A program made the translations under genes and the position numbers. The notes beneath the pieces were generated by a model. That model made no database searches. It saw only the letters and a program-made list of their open reading frames with translations, and was not told where the DNA came from. DNA of 64,000 nucleotides from Dryas octopetala. Taxonomy: Eukaryota > Streptophyta > Magnoliopsida > Rosales > Rosaceae. Shown here piece by piece: positions 36,245-47,948 of the stretch. Where the stretch lies: the NCBI GenBank assembly GCA_963921425.1, contig OY992836.1:12741304-12805303 (forward strand), written 5' to 3'. Positions within the stretch are counted from its first letter, which is position 1. Every line of letters starts with the position of its first letter.

Positions 36245-37072
36245 GAAAGACGATTTTCGCATTCATTTTTTCTCCGTTTGCACTCCATCTTCTTTTTTAA
36301 TGTATTTTGTATATTTTTATTATATATTTTCCAAATTTACCCTTTTTGGCCGTTGAATTTTTATTTTAATTATCTTTTAGTAATGATTATTTTATTCTAA
36401 ATTCTCTCATACTTATTAAAAAATTAAAATAAGTAATTTTCTCTCCCCATCGTCGTATCTTCTTCATATTGCATCTATTTGTCTTCCATGCCATTTTTTT
36501 TTTCTTTGTGAACCAGTCTTGTATGTGCTTTTAATCATCATTATATACTTAATTAGGAAAATATTTAGCTTGTCATATTTTTTTTCGTTTTCTTCATAAG
36601 AGTCATGATTTATGTATCTTCTTCTTTTGATGGTGGGTTTTGTGTTATGAAATTAATTGGGGTTTTCAATTAGTCCACTCCTTCATTTTTGGCTCTTTTG
36701 ACACTGTTAAGAAAAATGTTCTCATGCCAAGCAACCACTACTTATTTGTAGCATATTTGATTTTTAAAAAAATGAATGTTACATGACAGCTTAATAAGAA
36801 AAGAGAGATGTACTATATATCATGAAGACAGACAGAAGTGTAGAGAATTACACAAGTTTTTCTTCCTTTAAAAAAAGAGTTATAGAAATAGATATATTAT
36901 TATGACAATTTTAAAAAATTAAATGTGTAGGATTTAATGTTGCATAGGTGACATTCTATAATTAAAAGCCAAAGGGTATATATGGAAAATAAATAATCAA
37001 AATATATAGAAACATTTTAAAAAATAAGAAGGAGTGCAAATGGAGAAAAGAGGAGTGTAAAAATCACTTCCC
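36245..37072. mobile_element. Foldback element (828 bp), Mutator- or hAT-like
   Basis: Arms of ~110 bp (about 36245-36360 and 36965-37072) pair imperfectly, for example 'tctccgtttgcactcc' with 'ggagtgcaaatggaga'. An 8-bp direct repeat TTTAATTA flanks it at 36237-36244 and 37073-37080. The interior is AT-rich without a transposase. Confidence 0.7.
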
Positions 37073-37625
37073 TTTAATTAAGTCATTTTATTTTTTTTCT
37101 TTGACGGCTTTATGTTAGGTTTTAACTTTAAGATTTTGGTCTTCGCCCAAAATCTCAGAGTTAAAACCTAATAGGCAGCCTCTGCAAAGCTCATTCTACA
37201 TCATAGGAGAAAAAATACTCTTCAAATCGGGAGGGAAAATACCCTTCAAATCGGGAAAAACTTTATTATGAATTAAAATGATTTTCTTATAAATTAAAAT
37301 GACTTGATTATGAATTAAAATAATTTTTTTATAAATTTTAAAAATACCCCTGGTCTCTATCTAAAAATTATTTTTCTAAAGAATTTAAGCCTAATTATCT
37401 CTTCTATAAATTCTAAAATCCATTAAAATCTATAAAAAATTCTTTTCTTTTTTGGTGCTACTGTACGAAGTACTTTTAGGTTCATTAACTTTATATGTTT
37501 GGAGTGTTTGCAATATCCCCGAATCAAAGTCTCAAATTCCAGCTTTCATGATGATATATATATGAATCTATAGATATCGCACGTTGTTCTACAAGTGTAA
37601 AAGGATTTAAATTGAAGGTGACTTT

Positions 37626-37990
37626 TGATAGAATTAGAGCATCAAACTTAAAACCAATTAACAATGGGTGGAGATGCCCAAGACTTATAAGCACATATTT
37701 TAAGCTCTAGTTTTCCGATGTGGGACATTGCTTCACATTACTCTCAATACGCTCCCGCACTTGTGGCAAGATTTTTGAGCCTTACACGTGAACAAATTAT
37801 ATTGGGTGACGTGGGAGCACGTATGGCCGTTGAGCCTTACACGCGAATAACCAAGCTCTGATATCATGATAAAATTAGAGCATCCAACCCAAAATTAATT
37901 GGCAATGGGTGAAGAGGCTCAAGACTTATAAGCACATATGCTAAGCTCTAATTTTTCGATGTGAAATATTGCTCCATATTACTCCCAACA
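37626..37990 (-). mobile_element. TRIM retrotransposon (365 bp) with intact target duplication
   Basis: Direct terminal repeats of 124 bp each (37626-37749 and 37867-37990), starting TGATA and ending CAATA/CAACA, surround a 117-bp interior. The 5-bp target duplication ACTTT is perfect (37621-37625 and 37991-37995). The minus-strand primer-binding site reads TGATATCAGAGCTT, one base off TGGTATCAGAGC. Same superfamily as the element at 25148, whose interior also contains 'cgtgtggc' and 'acgtg' motifs. Confidence 0.93.
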
Positions 37991-38629
37991 ACTTTTAAGT
38001 TAAATGCTAACTCCGTTAGGTATCAAATCAGTTCGTATGGAAAAAGCTAATCTAAAGTAAGCACATCTTCATAGTTGGACATGCACTGCGTTTTCCACGA
38101 GCTACTTTTACTTTTATAATAAAGTTTTGTCTGGCAGAATCCTTGGCATTCCTTTATAATTGATTGTTTCATGTCTTTTTTTTTGGCCAAGATTGTTTCA
38201 TGTCTGATCTTGAAGAAATCTAGATATCCTCTCACTCAAGAAAAATAGGTAGACAATTCTATACCATAATGAAATTTAAGTATTTATTCTAAAATTAATT
38301 AGCAATTGAAGGAGTGGTCAAAAATCCTTATACACTAATATGCAATGCTTCACACTTTTAATGTACGTAGGATCTTCTTTTAGCAGTTTTGCATCTTCTC
38401 TGCATTCTAAACTCATACAACAAAATTGAAATCAATAGCATTGTCACTATTTGACATAATTGTCACTGTCACTCTCAATAACATGATGCTAAAAAAAAAA
38501 ATTAAAATATTAGAGTTAATGTGATTCTTTTTCTTGTACTTTGTGTCTTTGTGTATTACTTTTTCACAAGAAAATAAAATAAAAATATAAAAGATATTTG
38601 TATCACTATTATTTTTATGGAGTTAATTA

Positions 38630-38988
38630 CACTTACACCTCATGAGGTTTATCGTCTTTTCACATACACCCCTTGAAGTTTCAATAATTACACATACACC
38701 TCATGAGGTTTTAAAACTGTTGCATATAACCCCCAACAAGAAAAAAAATAAACAAATAAAAAAGAAAATATTTGTATTTAGGTTGTACCTTACACCTTGA
38801 ATAATCTTATTAGGCTATTTAATCTCTTAGCATGTTTTTTTGCATAATTTATCATCATTTTCGTCTCACTATAGGGGGTTATATGTAACAGTTTTAAAAC
38901 CTCAGGGGGTGTATGTGTAATTATTGAAACCACAGGGAGTGTATGTGAAAAGACGATAAACCTCAGGAGGTGTAAGTGTAATTAACTC
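38630..38988. mobile_element. Mutator-like foldback MITE (359 bp)
   Basis: Terminal repeats start GAGTTAATTACACTTACACC on both sides and extend about 110 bp. A 10-bp target duplication TATTTTTATG lies at 38620-38629 and 38989-38998. Confidence 0.93.
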
Positions 38989-39187
38989 TATTTTTATGCG
39001 AACTTTCAAATGTCATTGACCAATAATAACAAGGGTGTTACGGTCCTTAGGGATAATTAGACCTGAGGGATTGATTCACGGCCATAAAGATCAATTTGTA
39101 CCATCATCAATCAACAAACATATTGATGGATCGACAAGTGGACCAACATGATTACAATTTTAAACTATGGGCCATTTTGTCCTTTTA

Positions 39188-39560
39188 GAGCATCTCTAAT
39201 ACACTCGACAAAAGTCTTTGACTGCTCAATTAGCTATACCATATTGAATAAATCATTTCCAACAACATCTGCAAATGAACTTGTCAAAATAAGAATTTAA
39301 AGTCGATCAGCTCGTCAGTTTAAACGAGTGAATTTAATTTTTCAAATCTTAAAATATTATTAAAATATTAATTTAGCTCTTCAAATCTTAATTTTGTCTA
39401 AACAAGAAAGATAAAAAAGAAAAAATTAATAAATTTGAATAGTCCGTTAGAGTTCATAATTTTAAAGTAAGAAATTTAACTTTTCAAATTGTCACTTAAG
39501 TCAACAAAATAAAATTTAAAGAGACAAATTTGAGAAGTTGTTGCCTTGTTGGAGATGCTT
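39188..39560. mobile_element. PIF/Harbinger-like (Tourist-type) MITE, 373 bp
   Basis: Terminal repeats GAGCATCTCTAATA and, inverted, AAGCATCTCCAACA; TTA duplications at 39185-39187 and 39561-39563. Diverged sister of 35013-35387. Confidence 0.8.
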
Positions 39561-39812
39561 TTAATCTCCAATTTAGACCACTAATACACGAGCTATCAAT
39601 CAAAAGGAAATAAAATATTAAAAAAAAAAAAAAGACAAAAGCCTACGTACTCTATATATTTTTTGTTTTTTTGGCCACTAAAACCTACTCTAATTTTAAG
39701 GGAAAAGATAAGCTACTAATCCAGAGTGGCAAACGATTGAATTATCCTTTCTTTGACAAAGAACAGTAGCTAGTCTCGCTAAACGACAACGTACCGGGCC
39801 ATGCAAAAGCAT

Positions 39813-39820
39813 TATAAATA
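39813..39820 (+). promoter_or_regulatory. TATA box of lipase copy B
   Basis: TATAAATA, 82 bp upstream of the ATG, inherited with the duplicated segment. All sequence further upstream differs from copy A. Confidence 0.5.
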
Positions 39821-39901
39821 GTGTGCTTGCATGACTTTGGAACACCACCACCACCACCAAATTGGCCTGCTTAATTGCTTTCTTTACTTTGCTCCTAATC
39901 G

Positions 39902-41895
39902 ATGGATTCCTGCGGTTCCGAAAAGTTTTGGGTGCTTCGACCAGAGAAAGCCGGTCCAATCAGGCTCTTACGCTTCTTTTGGTCCGGCTACCTGGCAGAA
40001 AATAAAGACGAGGCCATGATCTGCTGCTCCAAGGAAGAGGAGGAGCAAAATCTCAAACAAAGAGGCTTCATAGTTCTCTCTCTCCTACTGCAAATGATTT
40101 TATTATGGGTGGCCAAACCCATGAGATATTTTGGTTTAGGGCTTGAGTGGGTGCTCAACCTTCTCAATACTCCTATGCAAAACTGGCCTGGGATGTTTCA
40201 GAATCTTTTCAGAGGAACAGTACGTAGTCCTCCCAATTAAACTAGACCTAGCTAATTAACTAGCTATTATCTCATGCATGCAACTCCATCTCATTCTATC
40301 TATCGACCACTACTCATAGTATTAATTGATTGATACACTCAAATTTAAATTTGTACGTTTACTAAATTTTATTCACTAAATAATGTAACACATCCATTAG
40401 GTGACTAAATTTGATAAGTGATATATATACAGATAAAGTAAAGGAATATAGAAAATCTGCGACTTTCATGTCTGCTGTAGGACATGCAGACCCCCGAGTA
40501 GAGTTGGATTCGACCATAGACCGGGCAGCTCATCCCATCAGATACAATAGAGCACTCTCAGCAATGGCTGCTAAAATAGCCTATGAGAACGAAGCTTTCA
40601 TTAAAGCTACAGTCCAAAATCATTGGAAGGTACAAGCTAGTTGATTTTATTTAATTGTGATATATAATTATGCAATTAAAGACAATCTTAATTAATTGAG
40701 TTTACATATAACCATAATAATTAATATATATTTTTGTAATTTGGTGCAGATGGAACTGATTGAGTTCTTTAACTTTTGGAATGGTAAGTAATGATATTCA
40801 AATGTGCACCACCAGTTTCTTGTTTAAAAGTAAAAATATATGTATATATATATTGATTGATTTGAACACTAATATACATGTACGTACTTATATGACCACC
40901 AATTTCTGTGGCAGAATTTCAAAAGAAAAATACAACACAAGCCTACTTGCTTCGTGATCAAACGGACCCTAATAATCATTTGATCGTGGTGGCCTTCAGA
41001 GGTACCGAGTTCTTCAATGCAGATGACTGGAGTACCGACTTTGATATTTCCTGGTACAAGCACGGTCGTATGGGAAAAGTGCATGCTGGGTTTATGAAAG
41101 CCCTAGGCTTAACCAGAGCAGGTTGGCCTAAGGAACTCGAGCCAGATCACCAATTAGCCTATTACACGCTTAGAGAACGTCTGAGGAATCTTGTGCTGCA
41201 CGACAAGAACACGAAATTCGTAGTCACGGGTCACAGCTTGGGCGGGGCACTGGCGATTTTGTTTGCAGCCATTCTGGCATACCACGAGGAAACATTGTTG
41301 TTGGACAAATTGGAAGGGGTTTATACATTCGGGCAACCGAGGGTTGGGGATAAAGAATTTCAGAAGTTCATGAAGAAAGAAATGAAGCATCATGATATCA
41401 ACTACCAGAGGATTGTTTACAGTAACGATTTTTTCTCTAGGATACCCTTTGATGATCATATATTTTTGGCCAAGCACGTTGGGAAGTGCCATTATTATAA
41501 CAGCCTCTATCATCAAAAGGTATATACATTATATAATGTCAATTCTTCAGGCACACACGTACATGTATATTATAAAGGGGGATAATTAATTTAATTTTAT
41601 GCATGGTAATCAAACGTGACGCTTATGGAGGGTTAATTATGTGTCTATTAATTTCATGCAGATACTCAAAGAACCACCAAACAAGAATTACTTTAATCCA
41701 AGGGAGGCAATTTTCCAGCACCTAACTGCAGTTTGGGAGCTTATAAGAAGCTTTATTATTCCACACATAAAAGGACCGGAGTACAAAGAAACTTGGGTAC
41801 TCAAATTGATTAGGGTATTTGGACTCATTGGACCAGGGTTTACAGCTCACAATCCCCCGGATTATGTTAATGCAACCCGATTGGGGTATCCGTGA
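39902..41895 (+). CDS. OBL1: Triacylglycerol lipase OBL1-like, copy B (five exons, altered first donor)
   Basis: Near-identical duplicate of the lipase at 7430. Exons: 39902 to 40214 or 40223, then 40433-40629, 40750-40783, 40915-41519, 41662-41895. The donor used by copy A (GAG|GTACAG) reads GAG|GAACAG here, so the canonical GT is lost. A GT nine bases downstream (40224) preserves phase and would add three residues, giving about 463 aa. Exon 3 keeps the family Trp (FFNFWN). Catalytic motifs [12 protein letters not shown], the Asp motif NDFFSRIPFD and [14 protein letters not shown] are all present; Val to Phe after the Asp and Gln to Pro in the last motif differ from copy A. The product should be a lipid-droplet lipase if splicing works. 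Only the TATA-proximal promoter is shared with copy A. Confidence 0.82.
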
Positions 41896-42777
41896 ATTTA
41901 GCTAGCTAGCTTCAAAAATCCCCCATTATCTAGTAATTTAGTATCTGAACCAAAAATAATAATAATAATGTAGTGTTTTAGTATTTGTCTATGAAGGGGG
42001 TGTCGTACGTACGTGTGTATGTAAATGGGGTGTTGTTGATTTGGGCTTTTATGCAGTGTTATTGGCCCATCTCCTTCGTTGCCATATTGTTGGGCTTTCC
42101 TTTTTGTTCATGTTTAAGCGTTTGGGCTTTCTAATGAATGGGGTATGTGTTAGTTTAATAAATATGTTGAAAGATCGATCAAGCATGGTCAAGTTCTTCC
42201 TTTCCTGTTTTTCTTATTTTTAAGAAAGTCATAAGGCGATTTATACATTAAATTTCATCCAAAAAGTTACAGCATGTAAGCATGTTTGACTGGCATAAGT
42301 CAACTAGCACCATCTTCAATTCACACAATAGTATGAGCATAATCTAAACTCTGTCGCGCGAAAATAATTAGGGCATAAGCATGGTCAAGTTCTTCCTTGC
42401 AAATGCATTGATAATATGATTTGGGTTCAAAACCTTGATTAAGTATGAGCAGCATTACATCTCACACAATATATTATATAGAAATGGTTGAGATCTCAGA
42501 ACCACTCTCTCACACATTGACATCGTTTATCTCTGACTGTCCAGAAAAAAAAAATCACTAAAGATATATTCGAATCAGAAATAAAAATCAAGGCAAAAGA
42601 ATGTCATTACTTATGTGATTTGAGAATATATTAGAATTTACTGATTTACTGATGCACATGTTTGAGGAGATGTTATGTGCAAATGTGAGCCTTTTTGATA
42701 AAGTTTGGAGGAGACGAGTACTAGTGATGATTTGCCGATACATATTGACTACATTATCGTCAATTATATTAACAATT

Positions 42778-43400
42778 ACATTATAGACCACAAAATCAAG
42801 TGTAGAGCACTCTAAACTTTTTGCATGCCCAAAATACTAGTCTTTTAAATATTTACAAAGTCGGCCTTACTTATTTATGGCTTATTAAAATGTGATAATT
42901 TAGTAAATTTCTCAAAAACTATGTTGAGTAATTTGATTTTACATCAACAAGATTAATTACATTTCACATCATGGTAGTAATATAGTAATAAGAGTTTTCA
43001 TTAAAATATAGTAATAAGAGTTTTCATGAAAATCTAGATATGATACGTGATGTAATAATTTTACGTGTTATGATATATATGAACGTTATTAATACTATAC
43101 TTTAAAATTTAAAATTTTAAACTCGTCGTTTACCCATTATATCATATGAACTGATTACACCACGTGATAGTTAGTGCTATGATTATACAAAATAATTTTT
43201 TACATAATACATGTTATGGTTAGTCATGTAAGTTGAGAAATAAAAGTTGGAAAAAAAATAGTGGCATGTCTAGCACTACTGTTTCATAATATATATATGT
43301 ATTTTTTGAAAAAGGGAGAAAATGCATATATATATATATATATTTTTTTTCTTTTTTGTTAAGAGGTTTAATAATATTTTGAAAAAGGGGGAAAATGCAT
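42778..43400. other. Intergenic spacer before the RNA-binding protein gene
   Basis: AT-rich, with an (AT) tract near 43326-43343; no gene seen. Confidence 0.5.
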
Positions 43401-43557
43401 TTAAAACGGTGGTCCTTCACCCACCCGATTTTTGCTCTCTATCCACAAGTAACCATAAGCTCGTTTAAAAGACACGGACCGTAGGTGAAACAGGGCCCAA
43501 AGTGTGCGTGGAGGTCCGAGCGAGCGAACGAGAAAGAGAGAGCGCGCGCGAGAGAGG

Positions 43558-43561
<4 letters not shown>

Positions 43562-43618
<57 letters not shown>
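43562..43618. repeat. (GA)n microsatellite in the probable 5' UTR
   Basis: About 28 GA units between GC-rich 'gagcgcgcgcgag' and 'cgcgggcgag'. It lies in the leader region of the RNA-binding protein gene. Confidence 0.95.
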
Positions 43619-43622
<4 letters not shown>

Positions 43623-43834
43623 GGCGAGAGGGAAGGTCAGGTTAGGGTTTTGAAAATCCCAGAGATTGATTGATTGATTGCACAAGGTTAGTGAGCAGCG
43701 GGTAAATTGAAGAAATTTTTATGCCCTATTTTTTGTTTTTCTTTAATTATATCCCTCCAATTTTGTTTGAGCTACAGCCGAATTAAAAAAGAAAAAAAAA
43801 TACAGAAAAAAAAAAAAAAAAAAACAAAGCGAAA

Positions 43835-46800
43835 ATGGTGAGTTTGATTTGGTATATGACGCTTGTGTGTGAGAAAGAGGTGTGCTTATCATGTGCAGGA
43901 GCGAGTGTGAGAGATTTATTAGAGAGAGAGTGCTTAGAAGAACAAAAGCTTTCTCTTTTTTCAATTTTAGGGTTTCTCTGCCCCCTTTGGCGCTGCCTTC
44001 TTCAAGTACCTCATGGACCGCAAGCTGGTGGTTAGTTTTTGGAAAAAGTTTACATTTTTATTAATGGGCTGAGAGAATTACTTAGTTTTATTCACATTGT
44101 GTGCTCTGTAATTGAAATTCAGGTTTTGGGCATTCCCTGGGATATTGATACGGAAGGGTTGAGAGAGTATATGAGCAAATTTGGGGAATTAGAGGATTGC
44201 ATTGTCATGAAGGTTAGCCATTTACCCAACCCTTTTCATTTCTTTATTACTATCATGCCCTTGTGGAGATTTTATTTATGTGTGCTCCTCTTTTGCTTTA
44301 GTACTTGAATTATTCCTGTGAAGCACTCTTGTCGATGATTTTTTTGCACTTCGGATGTTCTTTTGTACCTGGTTTGGATGTTATTTTGTCTGTCATGGTG
44401 TCAGCTTTTAAGTTAGCGAATTCCATTTTTGTTAGGACACCATTGTCAACAAGATATGACTTAGAGGAGCTTATATGATGCAAATTTCGTGTGGCATATC
44501 ATTTCTCTCTGAACTTGATTTGTTATTGTCCAGGACTGTTAATTTACCTCACTCTCTTGTTTATTTGCTTCGTAGTTTACCAATAACAATAAGTTTTCAT
44601 TTACTTTTATGGGTCTGTGCGTGATACTTGTCTGGATTAGGATTTGGTTGAAATTCGTACTTATGGTGTAGAAGTAGGGCAAAATAATGCCATGAGATAT
44701 TTTATACTGGTCCGATTTTTTTTTACTGCAATTACAATTGTAGTATAAACACAGGCTTCTTTTATTTTACCCATTTTTGCATTTGTTTACTTTATTTTGG
44801 GACCTTACAAGTATTTGTTACTTCATTTTTCTCCATGATTTTAGGAGAGGTCAACTGGCAGGTCTCGTGGATTTGGATATGTAACATTTGCATCAGCTGA
44901 AGATGCCAAGGTGAGTTGGGTTTGAATTTTGTTAGGATTCTGTTTATATCCACAAAAAATGATTTCACTGTTTCTGTGCATTATTGCATGATCAGCTAGT
45001 TACTGCAAGCATACATATGTTAAGGTCCGTAGTCAGTATATCAAATGTCTAATAGCTGACTTTTTTTTGGCTACAGAGTGTATCATCAAGTGAGCACTTT
45101 CTTGGCAATAGAATGCTAGAAGTTAAAGTGGCTACCCCAAAGGTTTTATAAATTCAGCATTGCTTTACTATTCTGATATTTTTATTTGGGTTACACATAA
45201 TTTTCGTGTATGTTTCATTGTGCTTTCTGTAACATTTTTTGCTGTTTTTCTGCCAACATTGATTCATTGTTTATTTTTTCCTTTTGCAGGAGGAGATGAG
45301 AACACCTGCAAGAAAGGTTACCAGGATATTTGTTGCAAGGATCCCACAATCTGTGACAGAAGCAAACTTCCGAAGGTAATTCAATGTAATTTATTGATGC
45401 TACAATATGTTAGTTACTTGTTCTTGAGTTCTTTTATCACTTTTCGTGAGCCATGATATGGTATTAACCTGGTGATTCTTTGAATCTCTTTTGCAGTCAT
45501 TTTGAGAAATATGGTGATATAACAGATTTATACATGCCAAAGGTTTTATATCCATCTCCTTTTCTAATTGACATTTGATGATGTAGTTGCATGATTTTTT
45601 TTACTTTTCTGTACATGTGTGTTAAAGTCTAGTTATGCGTGTATGTATGCCTATACACATGCACACACCGACCAATTAACACATGTACTCTAACACACAC
45701 ATTTATGTTAGCAAGTACTGTTGGGTTGGACTTGGTATCCTATGGTTGTTATAAATGTGCTCTTTCAGGACCAAGGATCAAAAATGCATCGTGGAATCGG
45801 GTTTATAACTTTTGAAAGTGCAGGTCAGACCATCTCACATTTCCTTTTGTACCTTGCAGTTAAATATTGATATCTTCTTTTGTTTTAATATTGATTTTAG
45901 GTTTTGTAAGATGTCTATTTATTATATTTTTCAAAATAAGGATTGTAAACTGTATGGACCTTATATTTGTGATTATAAATAATGGAAAATTTTTCTCATC
46001 AAGTAATTGACTTGTATTACATAGATCTATAGGTTTAAAAATGCTTGTTCCTGGGAAACAGTAGTCTTAATCACCATGAATGTAATGAGTTGGCTTCATC
46101 AGGATAACCTGGGAGCTGATAGTATAATTGTGCTTTGTGGTTGATTTCTTTTTTTATTTTTTTGGGAGGAAAAAATATTAATGAAATAAATGTTCTCCAT
46201 ATTTCAGAATCGGTGGAAAGTTTGATGGCTGATACTCATGAATTAGGAGGTTCCACTGTAGTTGTTGATCGAGCAACACCTAAGGCAAGCTACAGCATAG
46301 CCAACATTTAGTTTTTTTTTTTTTTTTATAATTATGTTTAGAACAAGTTCCATTCTCTTTTTAAGTTAAAATGCGGTTTATAATGATAAGATTTCATTAA
46401 GATATATAATATTTTGTTTCAGGAAGATGACTTTAGACCAGTAGGCAGAATGCCACAGGGCGGTGGATATGGTGCATATAATGCATATATCTCAGCAGCA
46501 ACTAGATATGCAGCACTTGGTGCTCCTACCTTGTATGACCATCCAGGGCCAGCGCCAGGGCCAGGACCAGGACCAGTTTATGGAAGTAAGTACTATTACA
46601 AGTTACAAGATTGCTGGACTTTATGTGAATAATATTAAGTCATGCAGTCATTTCCTTTTTGTTCTAATCTTTTTGTGTTGAATTAGGAGGGGAATCTGCT
46701 CGAGGATTGGGAAAAAAGATTTTTGTTGGTAGGCTTCCTCAGGAGGCAACCGCTGAAGATCTCCGCCAGTATTTTGGTCGATTCGGCCGTATATTAGATG

Positions 46801-47948
46801 TCTATGTTCCAAGGGTAAGATAACATATATTTATGATCAACTGTATTCATGAAATAGTGGAATATGATAATGTGTGAATGCTCAATTATGTAGGACCCCA
46901 AAAGAACTGGCCATAGAGGATTTGGTTTTGTAACTTTCGGGGAAGATGGTGTAGCAGAACGTGTATCACGAAGGTCACATGAGATTTGTGGACAGCAGGT
47001 ATTAGACGGAAGTTGATCATCATTGTGCCTGTTAATTTATGGTTCATTTTGATCCACCCACATCAAACATCAAACTTGCACACAAAGGAGGGTAAAAATA
47101 TTACTTTTCTGTAAGATGGCAGTTGCGGGACAACCCAACAACAGAAAACACGGCCTCATTGTTGTTCATTGAAACAGCTGCAAGCCCACACTATTTAAAT
47201 GTACCTAGATGTTCTATACTTACAAAATCTTGTCTTGACTCTTTTTTTCAGTTGGTAATTTTATATTGCCTCTGAAGCTAAAAAAATTTGTCACATGATG
47301 TGATATGACAAGAGTAGGGCATTACTCTTGGAATTTTACTTGATATTTTGTTCTGCAGGTTGCAATAGATACAGCCACACCTCTAGATGAAGCTGGTACA
47401 AGTGGAAATTTTATGGCGAATAATGTAGAGACCTTTGGTGGCTATGGTGGTCCTGGTCCAGGTCCTATGCGCACCTATGGCAGGATGTATGGAAGTCTGG
47501 ATTTTGATGATGTGAGTATATCCTATATGAATTCTGTGTCCACAAGGTGGATTTCAAAAGATATGGAATATTTCTCCAGTCATACATATGACTTTGATCG
47601 AATGTGATTTGCACAGAAATTTCACAGGATTGTAGATATAGTCAATAGTATTATGCGTTTTTGTTATTTTTTCGTAAGCTGTGAGGAATACTGTGTCCTT
47701 GAAGGGTAGGTTCCTTTCTTTAATGTGATTTTTGCATTGATGTAATAGTTAATTACTTATCAAGAATTTTGAGTTATTTTTGGTGAATCTCCGAAACAAA
47801 AGGATGAAATTTTTAATTTCTAAAAGCAAACAAATTTTCTTAGGCCTTTACTAACATATTACATGGTGCAATCTTAATTTTGCAGTGGGGTTATGGAATT
47901 GGCAGTGCAAGACCATCAAGAGCAGATTGGAGGTACAGGCCATATTAA
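43835..47948 (+). CDS. hnRNP-like RNA-binding protein with three RRM domains (13 or 14 coding exons)
   Basis: Conservative start ATG 44013 (MDRKLVVLGIPWD). Exons: 44013-44030, 44123-44212, 44845-44910, 45077-45142, 45290-45375, 45497-45542, 45769-45823, 46208-46284, 46423-46585, 46687-46814, 46894-46998, 47359-47511, 47886-47948; 371 aa. RRM1 covers about residues 4-79 (RNP1 GRSRGFGYVTF), RRM2 about 91-167 (RNP2 RIFVARIP, RNP1 MHRGIGFITF), RRM3 about 233-307 (RNP2 KIFVGRLP, RNP1 GHRGFGFVTF). A Gly/Pro/Tyr-rich linker with PGP repeats lies at about 180-222 and a Gly/Tyr tail ends in DWRYRPY. All other introns are GT-AG, but intron 8 has a GC donor (AAG|GCAAGC, 46284). An upstream micro-exon ATG (43835-43837, donor gtgagt) spliced to 43971 would add 15 in-frame residues. 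Such proteins bind RNA in the nucleus or shuttle to the cytoplasm; the target is not deducible. Confidence 0.9.

Larger units (their letters stand above)
39809..42777 (+). repeat. Segmental duplication, distal copy (partner 7334-10098)
   Basis: Same content as the proximal copy, with a CCA-repeat length change in the leader, a GAA codon gain in exon 1, and extra sequence about 42210-42370 in the 3' flank. Confidence 0.88.
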
